Source: Owenia fusiformis
Taxonomy: Eukaryota; Annelida; Polychaeta; Sabellida; Oweniidae
DNA length: 64,000 nucleotides
Direction of reading: 5' to 3'
NCBI GenBank assembly: GCA_903813345.2
Contig: CAIIXF020000005.1
Location: 21,329,375 to 21,393,374 of the forward strand
The translations under genes and the position numbers were made by a program. Of this stretch, positions 34,671 to 45,636 are shown piece by piece. Below the pieces are notes generated by a model. That model was not told the DNA's origin. It did not search any database and saw only the letters and a program-made list of their open reading frames with translations. Every line of letters begins with the position of its first letter. Within the stretch, counting starts at the first letter, position 1.

Positions 34671-34869
34671 GCTCATAAACATCTTGTGTTATGGCTCTTA
34701 TCGTCCTTCTTATCTCTTGTTTCAATGTTTCAGGGGTTGTTAGTGTAGAAAATAGGCCCAAAGATAAAACTCTGGTGGCATTTCGGCATTTTGACCATGT
34801 TTTGTAAATAACCATAAAATCGTGAGAACTATAGATAGACCAATGACACTTAATAGAATGAAAGAACAT
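34671..34869 (-). pseudogene. Mariner transposase C-terminal remnant (duplicated)
   Basis: Minus-strand frame with LTTPETLKQEIRRTIRAITQ then DVYERV. 'L...TLK..IR..I..I..DV...V' is the C-terminal helix of DUF4817-type mariner transposases. Catalytic regions are absent. The same residues recur at 35076-35274 because of the tandem duplication. Confidence 0.5.
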
Positions 34870-35480
34870 TGACCAAGGTTTTAACCCAATTTATTCTGAT
34901 TTACTTTTCACCATTGAGTGTAGGCAACCAGTTGGGACATTTGTAAGTAATTAATTTGATCTATATTCATTTCAAAACGCTAGCCTGTAATGCACATTGC
35001 ACAAGGCATTGACCTATGTAACTTTTAACTGCAATATAATTGAACTAAATGGATAATGAACTGAAATTGAACAAGGCTCATAAACATCTTGTGTTATGGC
35101 TCTTATCGTCCTTCTTATCTCTTGTTTCAATGTTTCAGGGGTTGTTAGTGTAGAAAATAGGCCCAAAGATAAAACTCTGGTGGCATTTCGGCATTTTGAC
35201 CATGTTTTGTAAATAACCATAAAATCGTGAGAACTATAGATAGACCAATGACACTTAATAGAATGAAAGAACATTGACCAAGGTTTTAACCCAATTTATT
35301 CTGATTTACTTTTCACCATTGAGTGTAGGCAACCAGTTGGGACATTTGTAAGTAATTAATTTGATCTATATTCATTTCAAAACGCTAGCCTGTAATGCAC
35401 ATTGCACAAGGCATTGACCTATGTAACTTTTAACTGCAATATAATTGAACTAAATGGATAATGAACTGAAATTGAACAAG
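34671..35480. repeat. Perfect 2 x 405-bp tandem duplication
   Basis: The two units, each beginning GCTCATAAACATCTTG and ending GAAATTGAACAAG, were compared line by line and appear identical throughout. Confidence 0.92.
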
Positions 35481-35572
35481 GTTTAATTGTGCCAAATATG
35501 ATTTTAAACCCATGCTGAATGACTGAGTTATTAGCATACATTGTTTGGTTACCTTTATTGGCTCGCCCTGTA

Positions 35573-36230
35573 TCTTCGCCTCTTACACTGTTTCATCTGA
35601 TTAGAGAATAAAAATAGAAAAAGCTTATAAAAGCCAGGGCATACTCTATGGTACCCCTGCGTCATTGGCTCTTGAATACTAATTCAGATTTATTTCGATT
35701 ATTTTTGTTCTTGATCCTCTTCACTGGTGATCCACTCGATTACGCTGGTTACCAAAACGAACCGTTTTGGTAACAAAATGTCGGAACGTCGAAGGCACTT
35801 TTTTTGTTTTTTCCTTATTTCACGCGTTGTAGGCAGAATCCCCACGACGTTTTTTCTCACAACGTGCATCAGTATCATATGTTTTAGAAAATGTACATGT
35901 TTGCGATAAAATAGCTCAGAGGACAACAGAATCGTCGATTTACTTCCTCACTTAAGTTACATAAACGGTTTTTCGAAAAACAGTTAAGATCTGCACTTTT
36001 AACCCAAGTCCGTCCGTCCGTCCGTCCGTCCGTCTGTCGGCCCGCCTGTCTGTCTACAGTAGGTCGGCCTACTTTTTTTCGCTCATGAAGTATTATGTTT
36101 CTAAATCCTAAGTTATGGGCTCAAACAAATTTGAAAAATTTGGATTTTTTTGTTTTATTTGAATTTTTTTTTGCTTTATTTGAATTTTTTAAAAAAGAAT
36201 TCAAACAATAATTTGAAAGAAATTAAAAGA
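35573..36230. other. Unassigned spacer with simple repeats
   Basis: A short palindrome, GGTTACCAAAACG/CGTTTTGGTAAC, lies at 35747-35774. A GTCC microsatellite is at 36010-36035. Poly-T/A tracts are at 36135-36260. The open frames here lack family resemblance and were not accepted as genes. Confidence 0.4.
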
Positions 36231-36239
36231 AAAAATGCG

Positions 36240-37320
36240 ACAAAAAATGAACAAAAAAAGAATTTTGATTAAAAAGTGATATTCGATGGCTTGGGACATT
36301 TTTTGCTAAAATATGATATCTTAATCCACATATCAAATATATATCTTCACGTGATATTCGATCTATATCCTTGCAACCATGGGATAATATAATAATATCT
36401 TATGGTTTTGTAAAAATATCATTTATATCCATGAGTGGATATATGATATCTTCACGAGTGAGCGCAGTTGATGAGTGACTATATTGATATCAATGAATGG
36501 ATATAAATGATATTTTTTTAAACCAATGGATTGTCCGTTTATCCCAGGGAAATCATTACCCATTAATGTCCATGAGTGGATATATGATATCTTCCCAAGT
36601 GAGCGCAGTGAATGAGAAAAGATATTGATATCCATGAGTGGATATAAAATATATTTTTCAAAACCATAGGATTGTCCGTACATACATATATATCCCCGCT
36701 GTATATCTCTCGCTCCAATAATGGCAATATTCCGGGGAAAACGTTTTTGTCCAGTGTAGAAACAGTCAATTTTTTATATGTTATATCTTGCAAAAGCAAA
36801 ACTGTCAAAATGGATGCAGCAGACGGTAGCATTTCTTTTGACCAAAATGTTGATGTTTTTTCGAAAATAATGAGAATGAGAACACTTTAAAAAACAAATC
36901 TGCACTATTGGTGTCCTAAAAGCGCACTCGTGAAATCTTACTTGTCATGAGATAAATCAGTTATGCGATGCTCGGTTTTTAATATGGGGAAATATGATAT
37001 CTTACCTCGGACCGTCCGGCCCTTGGTAAGATATCTATATTCCCCTTAGCAAGATAGGATATACACTGTATCCCAAATACAGAACCTCCCATTAAATAAC
37101 CCTCATTTATCCCATGGTTGCAAGGATATAGATCGAATATCACCTGAAGATATATTTGATACGTGGATCAAGATATCATATTTTAGCAAAAAACAACCAT
37201 CGAATATCACTTTTGAAACCATCGAATCTCACTTTTTCATATTAGAACATTTGAAACCATCGAGTATCACTTTTTATATTAAAAGTGATACTCCATGGTT
37301 TCAAAAGTGATATTTGATGG
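36240..37320. repeat. Compound foldback region, GATATC family
   Basis: The outer arms 36262-36390 and 37100-37215 are inverted copies (AACCATGGGATAA, TATATCCTTGCAACCATGG, TTTTGCTAAAATATGATATC). Inside are two ATATCCATGAGTGGATAT foldbacks (36430-36530 and 36575-36670) related to 6300-6480. A strong palindrome lies at 36987-37045. Runs of AACCATCGAATATCAC flank the right arm. Confidence 0.7.
36987..37045. repeat. ~59-bp palindrome
   Basis: GGGGAAATATGATATCTTACC returns inverted as GGTAAGATATCTATATTCCCC around CTCGGACCGTCCGGCCCTT. Confidence 0.8.
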
Positions 37321-37329
37321 TTTCGATTT

Positions 37330-37664
37330 TTTAAAATTTTCGTATACTTTACATCAAACAACTGATCAACAGAACAAAACAGTATGGCATGTAAAGGAGA
37401 AAGCGAAATAGTCCAGTCTGCCGGAACAGTATGGCTTTCACTATAAGTGATACAATAATGGCAATACGAATTGCCATTATTTCACACTTGAAATTATCTG
37501 CAACTTTACCCATAGGATTCGTTATTTATTGAACCATAGCACATACACAGCTATTCGACAGATATGTTACTTTTAAATTAGTAACATAAATAAACAGCAC
37601 ATTGTTTTTTCAGTCTTTTATCAATGGTTCAAAACTCACGTTCCAACCAACCTGTAAAGTGCCA
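37330..37664. other. Unassigned spacer
   Basis: A short dyad AATGGCAATACGAATTGCCATT is at 37457-37478. Nothing else recognised. Confidence 0.4.
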
Positions 37665-39051
37665 AATTCTATGGTTGGCTTACCCGCCCAAAGAATGCAC
37701 GTGTAGTTAACGGGTGTGTAGGCGTTAATTACGCTCGTGCAGATGTAAAATTACGCCCGTGCAGACGAAAAATTACGCCTGTGTAGGCGTAAATTACGGC
37801 CGTGAAGAAGTAAATTCTACGGGCGTTCAGATAACATTTACAGGCGTGAACTTACGGCGTTAAAATGATTAATTACGGGCGTTTACACGCGCTGAGAAAA
37901 ATCTTCACGCCCGTCGAGTTTATTTTTAGCGCCGTAAATTATGAACCAATCAGAACCTTACTTACATAATGATTTAATGCATCCTTGCTAAAAGATCAAC
38001 TCCAAGATCCTTGCGCAAGTAAATAACAATCAGAAGCCTGCTTACATTTTAGTGTGTTGCATTGAGGTCCTTAAATATTCGTTCAAGATTGTTAGATTTA
38101 ACCAAAGAAGTATTCAATTTTTAGAGCAAATTAAAAGGCAAATTGGAGAGACATGTACTGTGTTGGCAGTTATCAACACCCATTGTAGCAACGACAAAAT
38201 CGCAACTATATTTTGAGAAGGTATACATGTTTGGTTTCTAAATACGATGATTTTTTGGATAATTCTCCAATCTAGGCGTCGGCTTCAGAGGTAGGGACTT
38301 ACCTCACACGCATTGCAGCTTACAGTCTCACTATAGAGTCAGATCGCTAATGTATCCCTCTAAAGGATGTGTTCAGATACTAGAATTATAGTATCTGATC
38401 AACTGCAAATTGACTCTAGACTAAAGCTATATCCTGCAGATCTGGCATTTTTTGAAAATGTACTGAAAATGTCAGATGAGCCTATATACCTAGTATACCT
38501 AGCCAACATATGTTCAAATTTGGTGTTAGGGAGATGTGTACTTTTTGGAATCTTTATGCAACCGTCTTTATAGTCACATGTTATTTCCAGGAATACATAA
38601 CTAATTTAATATATGATGTACATCTTTCACATTTGCACAAATATTACACCGAGATACCCAGAAAAGAAATAATATTTCATATGCCTTCAATTGCAACAGT
38701 TGTTCCTGGCACAATCATGAGTATGCTATTAACTTGCACAAGGATCTTGGAGTTGCACTTTTAGCTAGAATGCATTGTATCATCATGTAAGAAAGATGCT
38801 GATTGGTTCATAATTCACGGCGCTAAAATGAACTCGACGGGCGTATAGATGTTTTTCAACGGGTGTTAGATAATGTCTTGACGCCCGCTATTGAACATTT
38901 GAACGCCGTTAGTTTACGCCTGTATTTGTTTTAACGCGTATAGAATTCACTTATTAACGGGCGTAATTAACGCCTACACGGGCGTAATAAACGCCTACAC
39001 ACCCGTTAACTACACGTGCATTCTTTGGGCGGGTAAGCCAATCATAAAATT
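37665..39051. mobile_element. Long-TIR element with TTACGCCCG arms (1.39 kb)
   Basis: TTGGCTTACCCGCCCAAAGA and GTGCACGTGTAGTTAACGGG-type sequence at the left return inverted at the right end. Arms of about 270 bp are CpG-rich with repeated ATTACGCCCGTG words at roughly 20-base spacing. The middle (about 38000-38790) is AT-rich and has no recognisable transposase; the short frames at 38367-38764 match nothing I know. No target duplication was identified. Confidence 0.75.
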
Positions 39052-39974
39052 CACGTCTTGCCGCTCGTGTAAAATGAATGAGACCGTGAAATTAATAGTA
39101 CATAGTTATGTAATACCGATCTCACTCAAAATCTCTCGCGTACAGGTTCACATCAAGACCAAGGAGGATTGGCTCCCAGAATCGAAGTCGATATTTTCCA
39201 ACAATGAAAACGCCGAAATGTCGTTATTTTCTGAAATTATAACCGATTATAAATTCAAAATAAACAGTTCAAAATATTCGAACCAATATCTCGATCATTT
39301 CTTGTGAGTTTTGGAATTTTTCGTTGGGATATAAGACCAAAATTCACGATTCAAATGTTGAAGTGAACAAAATGGCGGTCGTTGGAATTCAAATTTTGTA
39401 GCACGACATGCCCATATATGGGGCAGAATATCGATGTTGCACTCTGGGAGCCAATCCTCCTTGCATCAAGACGACAAATACGCCCGGCGCTATTGAATTT
39501 ACACGTCAACGGGATTATAAAACAAGTCAGACGTGTCGAAAGGAGCATAAGGTTACACGATTTGTTGCGCGCGCATCATGTTTCACGTACAGGTACAGGT
39601 TACTATTTGGTGCAATCTTAAGGTCTCTAATCATGCTCGCAGCGCGACTTATCTAGCTGATAAGACAGGTACGATCTACCAGACTACCGTCCTGGTTGTT
39701 TGAAAGTGAATTAGGTTTACTTGGGCTTTCCCCGACAATCACGGTCCCGCAGGGCCACAGTCCAGCAGAACTGGCTTGAGGACCCCGCGTATGGTCTCAA
39801 CTCTAGCTGTCAAACTCCTCAGTTAAATTCTACTTATGACTTATGAAGCGTCACAGCAGTGACTTCGCTATCATTCTTCAACGAACATTCTTTGAGGCAT
39901 AGGGGAATAAAGCCAATTAATAGTCAGATAGTTGATTGTTTGTATTTGTATTAGGAATGGAATATATTCATATT
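39052..39974. other. CpG-richer spacer with an internal inverted repeat
   Basis: ATCAAGACCAAGGAGGATTGGCTCCCAGA (about 39151) and its inverse (about 39444-39472) flank some 210 bases; this may be another foldback. Base composition is less AT-rich than the surroundings. No exon with plausible splice sites was found. Confidence 0.4.
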
Positions 39975-40400
39975 ATCACAGGCTGGTATCGAAAAATTTG
40001 TCTGCTGTGACAGAGCGTGCTATTTTGCATAGAAACAAAAAGAAACCCACGCAATTTATTTTTTACTCATATGTTTCGCTATACCATAGAAAATAACTTA
40101 CTCCATGCAATGGATATATCATTTACGGATACCTTTAACATATGTTTGAAGTCCCACAACGCTAAGAGCAAAAGCTATTGAAAACGGCGCCGGAGTATCA
40201 TACTATTTCTTTTTAATGGTACAATATAGTGACACGATAATATTTACATGTTTTCAGCATAACTCTGAAGGTATTTGTGAGATCTTGATGTATTGGGTAT
40301 TTTAAATATTTTGTATAAAAAATAATGTTTATTTTTTTTGTTCGCTGTGACGAAGCAGCTTTATATTTTTTGTAAAATGAACCCAAATTTCCTTTGTACA
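39975..40400 (+). repeat. Third copy of the intronic-arm repeat
   Basis: Matches the outer arms of the WD40 intron inverted repeat: GGCTGGTATCGAAAAATTTG, GAGCGTGCTATTTTGCATAG, CTCCATGCAATGGATATATC and GGAGTATCATACT. It continues past them into AATGGTACAATATAGTGACA, which the right intron arm also has. Confidence 0.8.
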
Positions 40401-40437
40401 ACTATGATATTGGGAAGTCTAAAAAATGTCATGTTTT

Positions 40438-42219
40438 GGGCTTTATTTGTTAATGCCCAACTTGCATTAATTAATAATTACTATTATGTAAACAATGATG
40501 CTGTAATGTAACATTACGTAACGTAATTGTGATTACGCACTTTAATGTGCAAATAAACTTATGGCAAGCAAATATTTTATTATGTTTAATAGCCAGAACA
40601 ACGGCAACGCCAAAGCGTAGCGAATCCCATCGAACAGAAATGGCTGGCATTTTTACAAACGAAATATATAGCAAATATTATAAAACAACACACCAGAAAG
40701 GCCACCATTTCCAAAATGGTTGCTCACTAGCCAAGTTGTCATCAGAAGAAATAATATCCTTTTTAGTAGCCACCTATAAAATTTTTGAAAAATCACACAC
40801 AAGTACTTGTAAAATAACACACATAAAAATGGTGGCCATTTTTCAAAATGGCCGACTACTCCCCAAAGTTTTTTGAGACAATGTGCCATGCTTAAAGTAT
40901 TCACATATCAAATATGAACAAAATCGCTCCACTTCTTTTCGAGTTATAGTAAAAAAATGTAAAAATGACAGCCATTTTTTAAAATGGCCGCCTACTATCT
41001 GAAGTGTCATGAGACAGTGTGCAAGGCTCATGAGTATTCACATATCAAATATGAACAAAATCGCTTCACTACATTTCAAGTTATAGTAAAAACGTAAAAA
41101 TGGTGGCCATTTTTCAAAATGGCCGCCTACTACACCAAGTGTCATTAGACAGTGTGCCATGCTTATAGTATTCACATATAAAATATGAAACATACCAAAT
41201 ATGAACAAAATCGCTCTACTACTTTTCAAGTTATAGTAAAATACGTTAAAATGGGGCCGTTTTTCAAAATGGCCACCTTCTACCAAAAGTGTCATTAGAC
41301 AGTGTACCATGCTTTTAGTATTCACATACCAAATATAAACAAAATCGCTCCACTACTTTTCCAGTTAAAGTAAAATACCTTAAAATGGCGGCCATTTTTC
41401 AAAACGGCCACCTTCTACCAAAAGTGTCATTGGACAGTGTGCCATGCTTATAGTATTCACATACCAAATATGAAAAAATCGCTTCACTACTTTTTGAGTT
41501 ATAGTAAAATACGTTAAAATGGCGGCCATTTTATCAAAAAAAATTTCAAAATGGCCGCCTTCTACCAAAAGTGTCATAGGACAGTGTGCCATGCTTATAG
41601 TATTCACATACCAAATATGAACAAAATTGCTCCACTACTTTTCAAGTTATAGTAAAATACGTCAAAATGGCGGCCATTTTCAAAATGGCCGCCTTCTACC
41701 AAAAATGTCTTTAGACAGTGTCCAATGCTTATAGTATTCACATACCAAATATGAACAAAATTGCTCCACTACTTTTCGAGTTACAGCAAAAATCGTAAAA
41801 TAACGAGTAAAGGCCGCCATTTTTCAAGATGGCTGCCATGTGCTTCTTTAATATCTACATTTGTAGCTTTATTAATGTCCTTTATAATTTTTTACATTTA
41901 AAACATATTGCTATTACAGTTTTACATATTGCACCTAAATTACTGTAAAATCGGCACTAAAATGGCCGCCATTTTGAAATAAGCGGCCATTTTGAAAATC
42001 GGCTTTCGAGCAGAACTTCTAGCACCATAGGGAATATGTGTACCAAATATGAACAAAATCGGGCCAACGGTATTTGAGTTATTGCCCGGACGGACAGACG
42101 GACGGACGGACGACGGACGGAGGCGTTCCCTATATCCCTCCGAACTTCGTTCGATGGGATAATAATGTAATGCAACCAGCAAGCAGCGAACGCAAAGAAA
42201 CAAAGGATCATAAATATTC
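40438..42219 (+). repeat. Host repeat H, filled copy
   Basis: GGGCTTTATTTGTTAATGCCC up to TTATTATGTTTAAT (40438-40590) and AATAATGTAATGCAACCAGC up to GGATCATAAATAT (42160-42219) are the two halves of a roughly 210-bp repeat. Its uninterrupted copy lies at 42565-42775. Confidence 0.88.
40590..42159 (-). mobile_element. Helitron-like element, family B, complete copy (~1,570 bp)
   Basis: The minus-strand 5' end is TCCCATCGAACGAAG, just after an A. The inverse of its first 11 bases, GTTCGATGGGA, lies near the 3' end (about 40621-40635), followed by a hairpin ACGC-TTTG-GCGT. The end reads TTCTGGCTA before a T. The comparison copy at 42565 shows simple insertion at A^T with no duplication, as Helitrons do; CTGG, a CTRR match, lies three bases inside. 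The core is seven to eight units of about 145 bp (AAAATGGCGGCCATTTT, CATACCAAATATGAACAAAA) plus a GGACGGACGG tract. No Rep/helicase gene, so it is non-autonomous. Confidence 0.8.
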
Positions 42220-42564
42220 CACTTATTGTAAATAAGGGATTTTATGTCTTTGTGATTCCATTCGTCAACTTCATCATTTAGCGTACGTCATCGGTAGGGG
42301 CGTGGCTACAACGTTATAATCTGGCAGTGTTAACAACACTTGCATTCGATAAACGTTTAAGGATACAATCAAGTCACTTGAGAGATTTGGTGAGTTATTT
42401 CTGTTTTATCGAATTGATTATCATAACTTAACATTTTTATACAATTTTATTGTGCTTAGTGACTAAATCAAAGCCACCCTTACCCCTACCACCACCCTCA
42501 TGTATTCACTTACTTTTATTATTTAGAAAGGTTATAATTTGTATGTTATGACTTCATAACGCTG

Positions 42565-42775
42565 GGCTTTATTTGTTAATGCCCAACTTGCATTAATTAA
42601 TAATTACGATTATGTAAACAATGATGCTGTTATGTAACATTACGTAACGTAATTGTGATTACGCACGTTAATGTGCAAATAAACTTATGGCAAGCAAATA
42701 TTTTATTATGTTTAATAATAATGTAATGCAACCAGCAAGCAGCGAACGCAAAGAAACAAAGGATCATAAATATAA
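42565..42775 (+). repeat. Host repeat H, empty copy
   Basis: Runs without a break through TTATTATGTTTAATAATAATG, where the other copy carries 1.57 kb. The two copies differ at only a few bases (for example AATTACGATT versus AATTACTATT). Confidence 0.9.
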
Positions 42776-42863
42776 ATTATTTTCGCATTAAATTGTTGTC
42801 AATCAGTCAACATTACATAAAGGACTTTGTTTTTTTACAGAATGTTTTCAATAATTGGGTTAA

Positions 42864-43451
42864 AGGAACATTCCTGACCAAACCTTTTCTATCCTGATGT
42901 GATAGCTATAATCACTTTCCATATTTAGCAAAATATGGGGAAATGTTTTAATATAGTCAATATTGATAATTTAAAAATGTAGTGCTCATTTCCAGTAAGC
43001 TGCCATCTTTTAGGATTTTACTCAGGAAGTGATGTCATCGACTCTCAACTTTCATGACCTTGCATATAACAGTATAGGAAAATTACTTCTAGACGAGTGA
43101 TCCTTACTTTATGCGCAAAAATATGTTCAGAGCTTGTCAGCTTAGAATAAAAGAAGAGACTTTTAGAAGGATTAAATCAGAGACAAAATTGAAAAAAGAA
43201 TATTCAGCTGGTTTTGTAATTCTTAATAGCTCCTTATAGTGTTATATGCAAAGTTGAGAGTCGATGACATCACTTCCTGAATGAAATATTAAAAGATGGC
43301 AGCCTACTGGAATTCGGCACTACATTTTCAAGTGATCAATATTGACCATATCAAAACATTTTTCCCTGTTTTGCTAAATATGTAAAGTATATACAGTATA
43401 TGGTTATAGCTACCATATTAGGAGAGAAATGGTCTGGCCAGGAATATTCCT
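42864..43451. mobile_element. TTAA palindromic element 1 (588 bp)
   Basis: AGGAACATTCCTGACCA at the left and its inverse at the right, with TTAA on both sides (42860-42863 and 43452-43455). Arms of about 280 bp include AGGAAGTGATGTCATCGACT and AAGATGGCAGC words. TTAA targets point to piggyBac or Kolobok-type mobilisation. No ORF of its own. Confidence 0.85.
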
Positions 43452-43452
43452 T

Positions 43453-44643
43453 TAAGAGAAAAACATTGTTGAATTCAGTTCTCCATATCGATACCAATCC
43501 TTTGCTAAATTGTCCACTGGACAAAAATATGACTGTCCAGGCTTTACAAAAGTTAATGGTTTCAAATTCAATAATTTTTAAAGATCCTCTTATTGAAATA
43601 ACACAGGTGGTCAGTGAGGTGGTCAAAATTACTTAAAAGCTCCGTATCGCTAATTTTCACAATATAAGGGAGACATTTAGCATGTAAAATCATTCGATTT
43701 TCTACTCAGAAAGTATTTTTAACAAATGTTTTACTGAATAGATATTCTAAAATTTGAGTTGCCCCTAAGCCACCATTCTCCATTTGTTTAACATGGGATC
43801 TGTCATTTTTGTTAAATTTCATGAAATTTATCAATTTTAACATCAAATTTTGACCCATGGAGATATGATATTGAAGTTTGCAGCCTTAAAGGAATATTCC
43901 TTGCCAAACCATCTCTCTCCTCATGTGGTAGCTATAACCATATATATGCTTGCCATGTTTAGCAAAACACGCAAAAATGTTTTGATATGGTCAAATTTGA
44001 TCACTTAGAAATGTGATGCTCAATTCCAGTAAGCTGCCATCTTTTAAAATTTCACACAGGAAGTGATGTCATCGACTCTCAGCTTTGCATATAACATTAG
44101 GTGAGGAGCTATTAAGAATATCAAAACCGGCTAAATATTCTTTTTCAACTTTGTATCTTATTTAATCCTTCTGAAAATCTCTTCTTTTATTCTAAGTTGA
44201 CAAGCCCTGAAAATATTTTTGCACAGAAAGTAATGATCACTTGTCTAGAAGTGATTTTGTGCTACTTCCCTATACTGTGATGGGCAAGGTTATAGAAGTT
44301 GAGAGTTGATGACATCACTTCCTGCAAGAAATCTTAAAAGATGGCAGCTCACTGGAAATAAGCACTAGATTTTTAAATGATCAATATTGACCATATTAAA
44401 ACATTTTCCCATGTTTTGCTAAATATGGAAACTATATATATGATTATAGCTACCATATCAAGAGAGAAAGGGTCTGGCAAGGAATATTCCTTTAATAGAG
44501 AATAGAATCAAGAAACAGATTTATTTACTTTATCGGGGTTTCTTTTGTTCCACGCCTATAAAATAGTCGTTCAAACAAATAAGGGGGTTAACATGTAAAC
44601 CTATGAGGTAAACCACTGGTCCTTAACCCTTTTTGAGGAGTAT
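43453..44643 (-). mobile_element. TACTCCTCAA TIR element, left-truncated and interrupted
   Basis: 43456-43885 and 44496-44643 match, in reverse, the interior and one end of the complete copy at 58291-59179 (CATGGGATCTGTCATTTTTG, AATAGAATCAAGA, AACATGTAAACCTATGAGGT). The second TTAA palindrome sits between them. It ends with GAGGAGTATA beside the mariner remnant. A weak ORF at 43400-43636 is broken in the other copy. Confidence 0.75.
43890..44491. mobile_element. TTAA palindromic element 2 (602 bp)
   Basis: AGGAATATTCCTTGCCA and its inverse, with TTAA at 43886-43889 and 44492-44495. It is a relative of 42864-43451. Arms of nearly 300 bp meet around an AT-rich centre. It interrupts the element at 43453-44643; the complete copy at 58291-59179 has the undivided target at about 59035. 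Confidence 0.88.
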
Positions 44644-44644
44644 A

Positions 44645-45636
44645 TAGGGTGTCTCAAAAAAATGTACCCAAAAGTATATCAACACCACAGACAAACCAAT
44701 CAATATTTTCAGACATTTTTTGCATGGTCGTGCAGATAAAAGATGAAAGTTTTTCCCCCATGCACAGTTTTTAATTCAGTTTTGCCTTTTTGATACTTTA
44801 ACCCGTTACCTTTTACACCACATATTCAATGTAACCTCATATTTCGATGACAGTCTGCATCCTTACTACTACATTGTTCATCACATTTGATATTTCTGGT
44901 GGAATGTTTTGATTTCTGTTTGGATGCTGGTCTTAAGTTGTTATGGGTCTCTTAGCCTGGGTTTAGCATAAAAATGGTCCTTCAAATAGCCTCAGAGAAA
45001 AAAATATGGGCCGTCAAATATGGTCAATAGGGAGGCCCTCACAATGTCTTATAGCCCCCTTATACAGAGAGGTCGGAGGTTCAAGAAACTGCATTGGCTG
45101 GGACTCTAGTGTAGCTTTTGTTGTGTGGATCAATTTGAGACCACTGTGTTTTCATTTGGATATCATTTGGTCTCCAGGCTAGCCTCCCTAACTCTGGAAG
45201 GTAACTCCTGAATCATTTGCCGATAATTGACCTGATTATCCATGTTTGTTCTGCCATCGTCATCCTCAAACATCTTTCACTGTGGCTATCTGAAGGAGTC
45301 TTTTAATGCTCATTCCAAGCAAAAAGACCTAGAACAACTTAAGGGCAACATCCAAAGAGAAATCCAAAACATTCCACCGGAATTATTATCAAATGTGATG
45401 AACAATGTAGCAGTAAGGATACAGGCTGTCATCGGAATATGAAGTTACATCGATCATGTGGTATAAAAGGTAAATGGTTAAAGCATCAAAAAGACAAGAC
45501 TGAAATAAAAATGGTGTATTGAGGAGAAAACTTTCATGTTTTGGCTACATGACCATGCAAAAAATGTCTGAAAATATTGATTGGTTTATCTGTGCTCTTG
45601 ATATACTTTTGGGTACATTTTTTTGAGACACCCGAT
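44645..45636 (+). mobile_element. Mariner-like element with truncated transposase (~0.99 kb)
   Basis: AGGGTGTCTCAAAAAAATGT and ACATTTTTTTGAGACACCCG are inverted ends that continue as GTACCCAAAAGTATATCAA. TA-rich flanks on both sides. A transposase tail on the plus strand lies at 45242-45442. Confidence 0.8.
45242..45442 (+). pseudogene. Mariner transposase C-terminal remnant (66 aa)
   Basis: IFHCGYLKESFNAHSKQKDL then EQLKGNIQREIQNIPPELLS. 'WGYLKE...LEQLK.NI..EI..IP.ELL..VM' is the hallmark ending of DUF4817/DDE_3 mariner transposases, just after the last catalytic acid. The N-terminal and catalytic parts are missing and the ATG at 45242 is incidental. It is inactive. Confidence 0.75.

Larger units (their letters stand above)
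34635..35570 (-). mobile_element. Mariner-like element with internal 405-bp duplication (936 bp)
   Basis: CAGGGTGAGCC at the left and GGCTCGCCCTG at the right are inverted with one mismatch. TA flanks both ends (34633-34634 and 35571-35572). An AACAC microsatellite follows the left end. The interior is a perfect 405-bp tandem duplication (34671-35075 and 35076-35480). A transposase C-terminal remnant is on the minus strand in each copy. Confidence 0.75.

Noticed and set aside
35699-35926. 75-aa minus-strand ORF
   Set aside because: Lysine/arginine-rich but covers a small palindrome and has no recognisable family or transcript signals.
39408-39656. Overlapping open frames at 39.4-39.65 kb
   Set aside because: Two frames are open over the same bases, a sign of composition; no motif and part lies in an inverted repeat.
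43400-43636. 78-aa plus-strand ORF
   Set aside because: Spans a TTAA element border and the interior of a TIR element; the related copy at 58.6-58.8 kb has a stop in the same frame.
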